Source: Candidatus Reidiella endopervernicosa | Lineage (GTDB): Bacteria; Pseudomonadota; Gammaproteobacteria; GCF-013343005 | Assembly: GCF_013343005.1 (NCBI RefSeq) | Contig: NZ_CP054491.1 | Span: 2,772,501 to 2,836,500, forward strand | Length of the DNA: 64,000 bases | Direction of reading: 5' to 3' | Shown here: one piece after another, positions 55,949 through 64,000 of the stretch | Layout of the letters: each line of letters begins with the position of its first letter | Position numbering within the stretch: position 1 is the stretch's first letter | The notes under the pieces: model-generated | The model's database searches: none | What the model was told of the DNA's origin: nothing | What the model saw: only the letters and a program-made list of their open reading frames with translations | Translations under genes and position numbers: made by a program

Positions 55949-57852
55949 TCTATCTGGTGAAACCTTTTAGCACGCCGAATTAGAAGCTTGGAGTGCTACA
56001 CTATTGTCTGGCTCATAACGCTGTTTACTGAATCGATAACAAAGATAAACAATCAGGATGCCATCCAATTCTCACCTTGTGTCTGTTGCCACCCTCACCA
56101 CGTTGCTAACAGCACTCTTACTGCTTCTCCTGTCACCGTCGGTTGTGGCAGGCGATGCTCAAGCGCGAGACCGTCCAAATAATAGTGACCTCACCCCGGT
56201 CACACTCCAGCTACGCTGGCACCACCAGTTTCAATTTGCCGGTTACTATGCGGCCCTTGAGAAGGGTTACTACCGTGATGCCGGGCTTGAAGTAAAGATC
56301 GTTGCCGGTAACCCAGATCGCAGTCCGATTAACGAAATTCTATTGGGACGGGCCGATTACGGTGTCGATAACAGCGGCATCTTGCACCGACGGTTACAGG
56401 GTGAGCCGCTGGTCGCTCTGGCCGCAATTTTCCAACACTCCCCTTCGATACTGTTAACCCGTACCGACTCTGGCATCAATTCACCTCACGAGTTGGTAGG
56501 GCGAACAATCATGTCGGTAAGTAACACGGCCGATGCCGCTTTCATCGCCATGCTGCAGAATGAGGGAATCGCCCTCGATAGCGTTGAGATCATTAATGAT
56601 CGTTACAACCTCGAGGCGTTCATTACTGGTGAAGTCGATGCACTCAATGCCTACATCACCAATGAGCCCTACCTGCTCTACGAGCGTGGCATTGCCAGCT
56701 CAATCATCAAGCCACGCAATTACGGCATCGACTTCTATAGCGACATTCTCTTCACCAGTGAAGCGTTGGTACATAGCGATCCCGAGCAGGTGTCAGCATT
56801 TCGTACCGCATCACTCAGAGGCTGGCACTATGCGCTGACCTTCCCGGAAGAGATCATCGAGCTGATCCAGAGTCGTTACGGATCGAGCCACAGCATCGAC
56901 CACCTTCACTACGAGGCCGACACAATACGAAAACTGATCGTGCCCGATCTGGTTCAGATAGGACATATGAACCCGGGTCGTTGGAAGGCGATGGCGGAGA
57001 CCTACCAACAGGCAGGGCTGATCGAACCTGGTTACACCCTCGATGGTTTTATCTTCGACAGCGTACACGGACATATCCACGACGATCGGCTCTGGTCCAA
57101 CCAGGCATTTCGTGTCGCAATCGTCGCACTGTTTCTTATCGGTCTAATCACACTCATCCTGTTGGTATTCAACAGTCGACTACAGAGGGAGATAGGCGAG
57201 CGCCGAACCACCGAAGAGAAGCTACGCCAATCTGAAAGCAACATTCGCTCGGTTTTCGACAACCTGCAAGAGACCTTCTATCGAGCAGACACACAGGGAC
57301 GGGTTGTGACCGTCTCACCCTCCATCGAGAAACTGACTGGATATACACAGCAGGAGATGATCGGTCGTAACCTCAGCGAGCTCTACATCGACCCGCGACA
57401 GCGCCAACAGCTGATTGATGCGATACAGGAGCAGGGGGGGGCGGGTTACTGGATATGAGGTGAATATTCGGCGCAATGATGGCCAACCGATCTGGCTCTC
57501 GGTCAACGCGCAATTTTTCTACGACAACAACGACCAGGTTAATGGGGTTGAGGGTACCGCTCGCGATATAACAGAACACAAACAGGTTATCTCTGACCTG
57601 AAACTCGCCAAAGAGCTGGCTGAAGATGCCAATAGCACCAAGAGCGATTTTCTCGCTAATATCAGCCACGAGATTCGCACACCGATGAACGGTATTCTCG
57701 GTTTCACCCGCCTGCTGGCCAGGACCGATCTCAATGGTGAACAGCGCGATCAGGTTGAGACGATCAATAGCTCTGCCAACGACCTGCTTGCCATCATTAA
57801 CGACATCCTCGACTTCTCCAAGATCGAATCGGGTGAGACCCTAATTCAGCCG

Positions 57853-58132
57853 GGGAGTCGCTATTTTGCGAAAGTTTGTTTTGGGCATCCAAGCCCAAGC
57901 AAACAGCAAAAACTTCACGCGACCGTTTATGCCTGCGGCGCCCCGACCGTCCTGCGTACGTTGCGTAATCACCTCTTCGCTGCTCTACACAACTCCCTCA
58001 GTGACTCTACGCCGACATAAAGCCGCTGCTGCATCTTCTCCGTCGTTCGCTCGCGCTCTCAACTACGAATAGGCAGACGGCGTCGACTATCGGGGACTAA
58101 CCGCCCTCACTTCGCCTCCATGGCGGTCAGCG
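57853..58132 (+). repeat. 280-bp dispersed repeat, copy 3
   Basis: It is inserted in the kinase dimerisation region. The host reads ...CAGCCG before it and GTGCCC three bases after its core, so deletion of about 283 bases would restore IQP-VPF in frame. The sequence is nearly identical to the other copies; a CG dinucleotide on each side may be a short target duplication. Confidence 0.92.
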
Positions 58133-58993
58133 ACGGTGCCCTTTAATCTACTTGAGGCACTCTCGGATGTCGTCTCACTCTTCTATAACGACGTGCAGCG
58201 TAAAGGGATCGAATTAAGGTTAAAGAACGACCGTTCGGTGCCTGTGTGGATTGCTGGCGACCCCGTCAGGCTCAAGCAGGTGCTTAACAATCTGGTCAAC
58301 AACGCGATCAAGTTTACCGATCAAGGTCAAATCGAAATTTCGAATCGCCTACTCGACTCACCGGATGAGCACCTAATTATCGAGTTCTCGGTCACCGATA
58401 CCGGCATCGGTATGAGCAGCGAAGAGATGGAGGAGATTTTCAAACCCTTCAAACAGCTCGACAACACCTATGAACGCCTTAACTCTGGCACCGGACTGGG
58501 ATTGGCGATCTGTCGAAAATTGATCGAAGCGATGGGTGGCAAAATAGGCATCGAGAGTCATCCCGGTGAGGGTACCCGCTTCTGGTTCACCATCACCACA
58601 CAGGCACTTCATAGCGTTGAGCCAACCAGCGAGGAAACGGAACATCAGGCCGATGCGCACCGAGGCAAACAGATACTGGTGGTTGATGACAACGCGATCA
58701 ATCGCAAACTTATTACGACCCTGCTCACCGACCGACAGGTTGTGGTCGATGAGGCCGAGAGTGGTGAGCATGCTCTTACACTCTTCCGACAGAAACGCTA
58801 CTCACTGGTCTTCATGGATATTCGAATGCCGGGTATGAACGGGATGGATATCACCCGTGCAATGCGCAAAATCGAGATCGAGGACCAACGCACCCCAATC
58901 ATCGCACTAACGGCCCATGCAATGCCGCAGGAGATCGAGCAGTTTCTCGCAGCGGGCATGGATGAGTCGATCACCAAGCCGGTCAGTGAACTG

Positions 58994-59271
58994 GGGAGTC
59001 GCTATTTTTGCGAAAGTTTGTTTTGGGCATCCAAGCCCAAGCAAACAGCAAAACTTCACGCGACCGTTTATGCCTGCGGCGCCCGACGTCCTGCGTACGT
59101 TGCGTAATCACCTCTTCGCGGCTCTACACAACTTCCTCACTGACTCTACGCCGACATAAAGCCGCTGCTGCATCTTCTTCGTCGTTCGCTCGCGCTCTCA
59201 ACTACGAATAGGCAGACGGCGTCGACTATCGGGGCTAACCGCCTTCGCTTCGCTATCCATGGCGGTCAGCG
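58994..59271 (+). repeat. 280-bp dispersed repeat, copy 4
   Basis: It is inserted in the receiver domain of the same kinase gene, 861 bases after copy 3 and in the same orientation. The host resumes with GAGCTTTGGGAG (ELWE) three bases after the core. It differs from the other copies by several point changes (for example CTTCCTCACTG, TTCTTCGTCG). Confidence 0.92.
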
Positions 59272-59412
59272 GCGGAGCTTTGGGAGATCATCGGCCAGTT
59301 CAGCCGCAACGATTGATCCGGTGATTCATTCTTATTCGGGATTAGATGCAGTTGGTCGAGAGGAGCGCTCTCAGTCACTTATCGTGGCAATACATTATCC
59401 GCTGTACGCAGA

Positions 59413-59922
59413 TTACTTCTTTTGGTAGACCTTGCGTTTAAACAGATCGTTACGACGACTGACCAGTCGATCGAGAAATAACATGCCGTCGAGGTGGTCC
59501 ATCTCGTGCTGTACCGCACGCGCTTCAAACCCCTCGCTCTCATACTCGTGCAGCTCACCCTCAAGATCATAGGCCTGGAACTTGATCTTCTCAGCACGGA
59601 TAACGTTACCGGTGTAGTCGGGTACCGACATACAACCCTCACGTCCCTTGGCCATTCCTTCCCAGTCGGTAATCTCGGGATTGATCATGATAATGGTGCC
59701 ATTGTTTGGCACCGGCTTACGGGTCACAGAGCAGTCGACGATCACAATACGTTGAAAATAACCGACCTGTGGTGCAGCGATGCCAACCCCACCGGGACCG
59801 GCGCGCATCGTCTCTTCCAGATCACTCACGAAGCTACGCAGCGATTCATCAAACTGCTCTACTGGCAGCGACTCCTGCTTCAGCTTCGGATCGGGATAGG
59901 CGAGGATATCGAGTATAGCCAT
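59413..59922 (-). CDS. def: Peptide deformylase
   Basis: Def removes the formyl group from new proteins. The 169-residue product has all three motifs: GGVGIAAPQVG near residue 45, EGCMSVPDY near 93 (metal Cys) and QHEMDHLDGMLFLDRL near 138 (HExxH). It starts MAILDILAYPDPKL, as typical of E. coli-type enzymes. The fmt gene, often adjacent, is not in the window; a GcvR-like gene lies 8 bases upstream on the same strand. Confidence 0.96.
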   Translation of the reverse strand: MAILDILAYPDPKLKQESLPVEQFDESLRSFVSDLEETMRAGPGGVGIAAPQVGYFQRIVIVDCSVTRKPVPNNGTIIMINPEITDWEGMAKGREGCMSVPDYTGNVIRAEKIKFQAYDLEGELHEYESEGFEARAVQHEMDHLDGMLFLDRLVSRRNDLFKRKVYQKK

Positions 59923-59930
59923 AGCAGTCG

Positions 59931-60452
59931 CTAACCGATCATCGTTTCGATGGGACTGATACTGGCGTCAATGCCCTCTTTGCAGACCACCTCGAGTGCT
60001 GCCTGCAGTGACTCAATACCCTCGGCAGCGTGCCCTTCGATATGCATGATGTAGATTGGATCCTGCTCGGTACCAGCCACATCCGATTCGAGATCGAGAA
60101 TATTGAGTCCCGACTCGGCCAGTGCGGTGGTTACCTTGGCCACGATTCCGGCACGATCGGCACCATAGACACTGATACGCACATCGGGAATCTCATGCTG
60201 ATGCAGCCCACCCTCGACATGGTCGACGTGGCAATGAAGACCGAGTGAGTCGGCCTCGGTTGAGATGAGGCTTTGCAGAGACTTGATGGTGCCATCGTGC
60301 TGAACCATCAGCATGATGGTGAAGTTGGCACCGAGGCGCATCATCGACGCCTCGCCCAGATTGCAGCCACCCTCTAATAGGGCCGAGGTGACGTGGGCCA
60401 CGATGCCGGGGCGATCCTTTCCGACCAGGGTCAACATAAACCATTTACTCAT
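59931..60452 (-). CDS. ACT-domain protein of the GcvR type
   Basis: The ~173-residue product has two ACT domains: MLTLVGKDRPGIVAHVTSALLEGGCNL at the N-terminus and ISVYGADRAGIVAKVTTALAESGLNILDLESDV at ~95. This is the layout of GcvR, which restrains the glycine-cleavage activator GcvA and senses glycine. ATG 60452 or GTG 60458 could start it; AAGGAG lies upstream. Regulation of glycine cleavage is inferred from family only. Confidence 0.82.
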   Translation of the reverse strand: MSKWFMLTLVGKDRPGIVAHVTSALLEGGCNLGEASMMRLGANFTIMLMVQHDGTIKSLQSLISTEADSLGLHCHVDHVEGGLHQHEIPDVRISVYGADRAGIVAKVTTALAESGLNILDLESDVAGTEQDPIYIMHIEGHAAEGIESLQAALEVVCKEGIDASISPIETMIG

Positions 60453-60476
60453 AGCCACAACGCTCCTTTGAAGTAA

Positions 60477-61256
60477 TTAGTGCACCGTCGCATGTGCAAA
60501 GTGGATCACCACCACACCGAGTACGATTAATACCACCTGATAGACGGTATCTTTTTTATCGACTCGCTGGTGCAGGCCGGGAATCAGATCGGCCACTGCA
60601 ATATAGATAAAACTCGAGGCGGCCACCGCCAGCACATAGGGCAGTGCGAACTCGAGATTCTGCAGACTGAACCAGGCAAGTAGTCCACCGAGGATGGTGG
60701 TAAAGCTGGAGAGCAGATTAAAAAAGAACGCCTTGCGACGACTAAAGCCGCTATGCAGAAGAATGGCAAAATCTCCCACCTCCTGCGGTATTTCATGCGC
60801 AGCGATTGCCACACTGGTCACCACACCGAGGTGGAAGTCGGTCATAAAGGCAGCGGCGATCAGTACACCGTCGACGAAGTTATGCAGACCATCACCGATC
60901 AGAATCAGACTCGCCGCCTTACCCTCGCCATGACCGGAGTGGGGAGCGTGCGCTTCGCAGTGATCGGTATGGCAATGGCGCCACAGCACCATCTTCTCAA
61001 GGATAAAGAAGGCCAGCAGACCCAGCAGCACCGCCATCATCAGCTCATGGAAGTCATCGATACCGGGACCCTCTAGTGCATGCGGCAGCAGCGCCAGGAA
61101 GGCAGCACCCAATAGTGCACCGGTGGCAAAGCTGACCAGATGGGGCAACAGGCGCGTACGCAACGACTCACTGAAGAGCAGAAAAGTCCCAACGGCAGCA
61201 ACACTCAATACACCACCAAGCAGGCAGAAGAGCAGAATCCAGAGCAGTAGGGTCAT
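60477..61256 (-). CDS. ZIP-family metal transporter
   Basis: The 259-residue membrane protein has about eight helices. The metal-site helices are visible: GDGLHNFVDGVLIAAAF near residue 120 and AIAAHEIPQEVGDFAILLHSGF near 150, with the HN...D and HEIPxExGD signatures of ZIP transporters. A His-rich loop (RHCHTDHCEAHAPHSGHGEG) precedes the first and may bind zinc. Zn or Fe uptake is probable; the specific metal cannot be read from the sequence. Confidence 0.9.
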   Translation of the reverse strand: MTLLLWILLFCLLGGVLSVAAVGTFLLFSESLRTRLLPHLVSFATGALLGAAFLALLPHALEGPGIDDFHELMMAVLLGLLAFFILEKMVLWRHCHTDHCEAHAPHSGHGEGKAASLILIGDGLHNFVDGVLIAAAFMTDFHLGVVTSVAIAAHEIPQEVGDFAILLHSGFSRRKAFFFNLLSSFTTILGGLLAWFSLQNLEFALPYVLAVAASSFIYIAVADLIPGLHQRVDKKDTVYQVVLIVLGVVVIHFAHATVH

Positions 61257-61303
61257 GAGTCAGAAAATCCCGAAAAGGTAGCGCAAAATGATAACCGATT
61301 ACG

Positions 61304-62044
61304 CTACTGCGGCGCTATCCAAATCAGCGAGGCCATACGCCCCGTTTCACCATCGCGGCGATAGGAGTAGAAGTGCTCGGCATCACTATAGGTACAGTAA
61401 TCACCGCCATAAATCTGCGCCACGCCACAACGCGCAAGGCGCAGCCTGGCCAGCTGGTAGAGGTCGGCCAGCCAGCGCCCCTCTATCGAGGATGACTTAA
61501 AGGCCTGCTCCGCTTCGATCTGGTGGTCAACAAATTCACGACGCACTTCATCACCCACCTCAAAGACCTCGGGTCCAATCGCCGGTCCGAGCCAGACCAG
61601 CAAATCTGCTGTCGCCACACCCATCGCCTCAACGGTCGACTCGATAACCCCAGCGGCCAGACCACGCCAACCAGCGTGCGCGGCAGCAACCACACTGCCC
61701 TGTCGATTGCAGAACAGCAGCGGCAGACAGTCTGCTGTCATCACCGCACAGACCTTGCCCGATCGCCAACTAAAGACCGCATCCGCACATTGGCCAACAG
61801 AGATCTGATCGGCAGCTACCACATCGGTGCCATGCACCTGATCGAGCCACACCGGTGAGTCAGGCAGTGCCAACTCAGTAATGAGCCGTTGACGATTCTG
61901 TTGCACATGCTGATCTCGATCACCCACGTGTGTGGCGAGATTGAAAGAGTGGAATGGCGCCTCACTGACACCACCGGCTCGAGTGGTCGTATAAGCGTGT
62001 ACTGTGTGTGGTGCGGGCCAGTCGGGGGCGATCGTTTCGATCAA
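61304..62044 (-). CDS. pgeF: PgeF/YfiH-type multicopper-like purine nucleoside enzyme
   Basis: YfiH/LACC1 proteins act on peptidoglycan-editing or purine nucleoside substrates. The product is taken from TTG 62044, which overlaps the rluD stop as TTGA and gives LIETIAPDWPAPHTVHAYTTTRAGG, aligned with E. coli YfiH (about 246 residues versus 243). Metal ligands are visible in WLDQVHGTDVV, MTADCLPLLFC and AAHAGWRGLAAGVIE. The rluD-pgeF coupling is standard in gammaproteobacteria. Confidence 0.92.
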   Translation of the reverse strand: MIETIAPDWPAPHTVHAYTTTRAGGVSEAPFHSFNLATHVGDRDQHVQQNRQRLITELALPDSPVWLDQVHGTDVVAADQISVGQCADAVFSWRSGKVCAVMTADCLPLLFCNRQGSVVAAAHAGWRGLAAGVIESTVEAMGVATADLLVWLGPAIGPEVFEVGDEVRREFVDHQIEAEQAFKSSSIEGRWLADLYQLARLRLARCGVAQIYGGDYCTYSDAEHFYSYRRDGETGRMASLIWIAPQ

Positions 62045-63021
62045 CGTGACTGCTCCCGATGTTGTTCGGCATCCTCGCACAGCACCTGAATCAGTTGCGC
62101 CATATCCGCTGGCAGCGGTGCCTCCCAGGAGAGTAGCTCTCCCGTTTCAGGATGCTCCAATCCCAGCCTCGCGGCATGCAGCGCCTGGCGACGAAAACCA
62201 CGCAGGGTCTCAATCATCTGCTCACTACTCTCGGCAGGAATGCGAATCCGCCCGCCATAGACTGGGTCACCCACCAGGGGGAAACGCAGGTGAGCCATAT
62301 GGACACGGATCTGGTGAGTTCGCCCCGTCTCAAGCTGTACCTTAATATGGGTATGGGCACGAAAACGCTCTTCCACGCGATAGTGCGTTATCGCCTCCTT
62401 GCCCCGTTCGGTCACGGCCATCTTGAGGCGATCGACCGGATGGCGCCCGATCGGTGTCTCTACCGTTCCCCCCGAGACCATCACCCCCATCGTAATTGCT
62501 TGATATTCACGTTCGATATCATGCTGCTGCAGCCTCTCGACCAGATGGTTATGGGCAGTCAGGGTTCGCGCCACCATCAGCAGTCCGGAGGTATCCTTAT
62601 CAATACGGTGCACCAGCCCGCTACGAGGGATCGCCGCCAGAGCTGGATCGTAATGCAGCAGCGCATTCTGCAAGGTTCCGTCGGGATTCCCTGCCGCCGG
62701 ATGAACCACCATCCCGGCCGGTTTGTTGACGATCAGCAGATGTTCATCCTCGAAAATTACATCCAGCGGTATATCCTGGGCCACCACCGCCGTTTCGCTC
62801 TCTAACTCTGCCTCAATCACCACCGACTCACCGCCGTGAACCTTCTCTCGCGGCTTGCTACAGAGCGAGCCATTGAGAGTCACGCACCCCTCTTTGACCC
62901 ACTTCTGCAACCTTGCGCGCGAGTAGCTGTCAAAAAGCTCGGCCAGCACCTGATCGAGGCGCTGTCCGGCAGATTCATCGGGGATGGTGGCGTTTAGTGT
63001 CACGCGTTCAGGATTGTTCAT
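62041..63021 (-). CDS. rluD: 23S rRNA pseudouridine synthase RluD
   Basis: RluD makes pseudouridines 1911, 1915 and 1917 in 23S rRNA. The 326-residue product has an N-terminal S4 domain (QRLDQVLAELFDSYSRARLQKWVKEG), the catalytic motif HRIDKDTSGLLMVART near residue 135, and LETGRTHQIRVHMAHLRFPL near 215. It is divergent from bamD, the usual gammaproteobacterial arrangement, and coupled to pgeF. Confidence 0.96.
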   Translation of the reverse strand: MNNPERVTLNATIPDESAGQRLDQVLAELFDSYSRARLQKWVKEGCVTLNGSLCSKPREKVHGGESVVIEAELESETAVVAQDIPLDVIFEDEHLLIVNKPAGMVVHPAAGNPDGTLQNALLHYDPALAAIPRSGLVHRIDKDTSGLLMVARTLTAHNHLVERLQQHDIEREYQAITMGVMVSGGTVETPIGRHPVDRLKMAVTERGKEAITHYRVEERFRAHTHIKVQLETGRTHQIRVHMAHLRFPLVGDPVYGGRIRIPAESSEQMIETLRGFRRQALHAARLGLEHPETGELLSWEAPLPADMAQLIQVLCEDAEQHREQSR

Positions 63022-63132
63022 TTGTGCTCTAGATTCACTCAGGGACGGTAGGACATTTGACGACCGCTTGGGCTATACTGCCGTCCGTTATTTCATAAAA
63101 AACTGAACTTGTTGTCGGGACCCATTTTGACC

Positions 63133-63900
63133 ATGCACTCTATCAGACTCTTCATCCTCCTGGGGCTGTTTCTCTCACTGCTCGGCTGCGCCGGCACGTT
63201 AGATGAGAACGACGAGACCAAGGGTTGGTCCGCCAATCAGTTCTATAGTGCCGCCAAAGAGGCGATGAGCGACAGCGACTACAAAGGCGCAATTCGTTAC
63301 TTCGAACTGCTCGAGGCACGTTATCCCTTTGGCCGTTACGCCCAGCAGGCACAGCTCGAATCGGCCTACGCCTACTATAAATATGAGGAGCCCGATTCGG
63401 CCATTGCCACCCTCGACCGCTTCATCAAGATGCATCCGCGCCATCCCAACGTCGACTACGCCTATTATCTAAAGGGACTGGTCAACTACAACCGTGGCAA
63501 GACCGCCCTTGATGCCCGTCTCGTCTCCGACGCCACCCAGCGCGATCCGGGGGCTGCTCGAAAATCATTCGATGACTTCTCCCAGCTGGTGAACAAATTC
63601 CCAGCCAGTCAGTACGCCAAGGATTCGCGCCAGCGCATGGTCTATCTGCGCAATCTGCTGGCCTCCTATGAGGTCCACGTCGCCGATTACTACCTACGTC
63701 GCAAGGCCTACATCGCCTCGGTCAATCGCGCCAAGTATGTGATTGAAAACTATCAGCGCACTCCAGCCATGCCCGATGCGCTGGTTGTGATGGTGAAGGC
63801 CTACCGCGCCCTGGAGCTTGAAGATCTAGCCAACGACGCGCTTCGTGTATTCGAGACAAACTATCCAGACCATAAAGAGCTGGAGCGTCTCAAACGCTAA
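63133..63900 (+). CDS. bamD: Outer-membrane assembly lipoprotein BamD
   Basis: BamD is an essential part of the BAM complex. ATG 63133 gives 255 residues with lipobox LLGCAG (Cys ~19), then TPR repeats (YSAAKEAMSDSDYKGAIRYFELLEARYPFG, LDRFIKMHPRHPNVDYAYYLKGL, and ARKSFDDFSQLVNKFPASQYAKD). An in-frame TTG 24 bases upstream is less likely because it would lengthen the signal peptide. It is intact and divergent from rluD. Confidence 0.95.
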   Translation: MHSIRLFILLGLFLSLLGCAGTLDENDETKGWSANQFYSAAKEAMSDSDYKGAIRYFELLEARYPFGRYAQQAQLESAYAYYKYEEPDSAIATLDRFIKMHPRHPNVDYAYYLKGLVNYNRGKTALDARLVSDATQRDPGAARKSFDDFSQLVNKFPASQYAKDSRQRMVYLRNLLASYEVHVADYYLRRKAYIASVNRAKYVIENYQRTPAMPDALVVMVKAYRALELEDLANDALRVFETNYPDHKELERLKR

Positions 63901-63951
63901 TACCCCGACTGCGGGGAGCATTACAAAATAACTAGCTGGGGGAGATTAAAC

Positions 63952-64000
63952 ATGTGGGACTTTTTTGAAACGGTCCACCGCCGCCACTCGGTGCGCAAGT
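63952..64000 (+). CDS. Nitroreductase-family protein (start only)
   Basis: After GGGGGAGATTAAAC, ATG 63952 opens MWDFFETVHRRHSVRK, the usual N-terminus of FMN-dependent nitroreductases with the flavin-binding Arg cluster. Only 16 codons lie in the window, so the family call rests on this short signature. Confidence 0.6.
   Translation, partial: MWDFFETVHRRHSVRK

Larger units (their letters stand above)
56058..59316 (+). pseudogene. NMT1/THI5-PAS hybrid histidine kinase with two repeat insertions
   Basis: Signal peptide, then an NMT1/THI5-like periplasmic binding domain (~50-300: LRWHHQFQFAGYYAALEKGYY). A membrane helix (VAIVALFLIGLITLILLVFN) precedes a PAS domain. A G run near 57440 shifts the frame, after which [14 protein letters not shown] continues. 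The H-box reads [15 protein letters not shown]. Repeat copy 3 interrupts between [10 protein letters not shown] and VPFNLLEALSDV. The ATPase (NNLVNNAIKFT, GTGLGLAICRKLI) and receiver (ILVVDDNAINRKL, FMDIRMPGM, TKPVSE) follow. Copy 4 interrupts just before ELWEIIGQFSRND and the stop. Removing both repeats and one G restores one long hybrid kinase. As written it cannot work. The original ligand may have been a pyrimidine-like or other small molecule. Confidence 0.88.

Noticed and set aside
32644-59271. Classic MITE or CRISPR explanation for the repeated 280-bp units
   Set aside because: The ends GGGAGTCGC and GGTCAGCG are not inverted copies of each other, and the copies lie kilobases apart with no spacer pattern.

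Overview
The window looks like a gammaproteobacterial chromosome, most plausibly from a sulfur-oxidising lineage. It carries the classic gammaproteobacterial block yebC-ruvC-ruvA-ruvB-ybgC-tolQRAB-pal-cpoB-queE-queC, an rluD-pgeF pair next to bamD, and sulfur-handling genes (a DsrE3-type protein, TusA and a YeeE/YedE transporter). The genus cannot be read from the window: the only RNA gene is a tRNA-Lys and no rRNA is present.

Layout. 1-8.2 kb: end of a secreted protein gene, a frameshifted FadL-type porin, dsrE3 and tusA, the periplasmic protease BepA, PilU (frameshifted tail), tRNA-Lys and the YeeE/YedE transporter. 8.3-18 kb: queuosine genes, the Tol-Pal envelope machine and the RuvABC Holliday-junction machine, in one tightly packed minus-strand block. 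18-31.5 kb: a broken lipase, an outer-membrane barrel, NadA, NudB, AspRS, an Atm1-type exporter, an HD-GYP protein, an SDR and several proteins of unknown function. 31.5-42.5 kb: a decayed accessory zone with two paralogous Cys-rich secreted proteins, a collapsed HD-GYP gene, a shredded B12-type radical SAM gene and a shredded XRE regulator; thrC and a response regulator-phosphatase gene are intact here. 42.5-50.8 kb: an 8.2-kb megasynthase. 51-59.3 kb: a ppsR remnant, a radical SAM/SPASM gene, clpB with a sigma-32-like promoter, and a hybrid kinase gene with two insertions. 59.4-64 kb: def, a GcvR-like gene, a ZIP transporter, pgeF, rluD, bamD and the start of a nitroreductase gene.

Two things stand out. 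First, the megasynthase reads KS-AT-ACP-KR-DH-PPTase-C, followed across one frameshift by a carrier domain and a thioesterase. A phosphopantetheinyl transferase is built into the chain and a condensation domain appears without an adenylation domain. Second, a ~280-bp repeat without visible terminal inverted repeats occurs four times, all in the same orientation. Three copies interrupt reading frames so cleanly that removing them restores the protein; the fourth sits where a 5'-truncated megasynthase gene meets a 5'-truncated ppsR, as expected if two copies recombined (or if the assembly was collapsed there).

Many accessory genes carry one-base frameshifts, often in homopolymers, or in-frame TAG codons, while long housekeeping genes in the same window (clpB, aspS, tol, ruv, thrC) are intact. 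This favours real gene decay over random sequencing error, although only read-level data can settle it.
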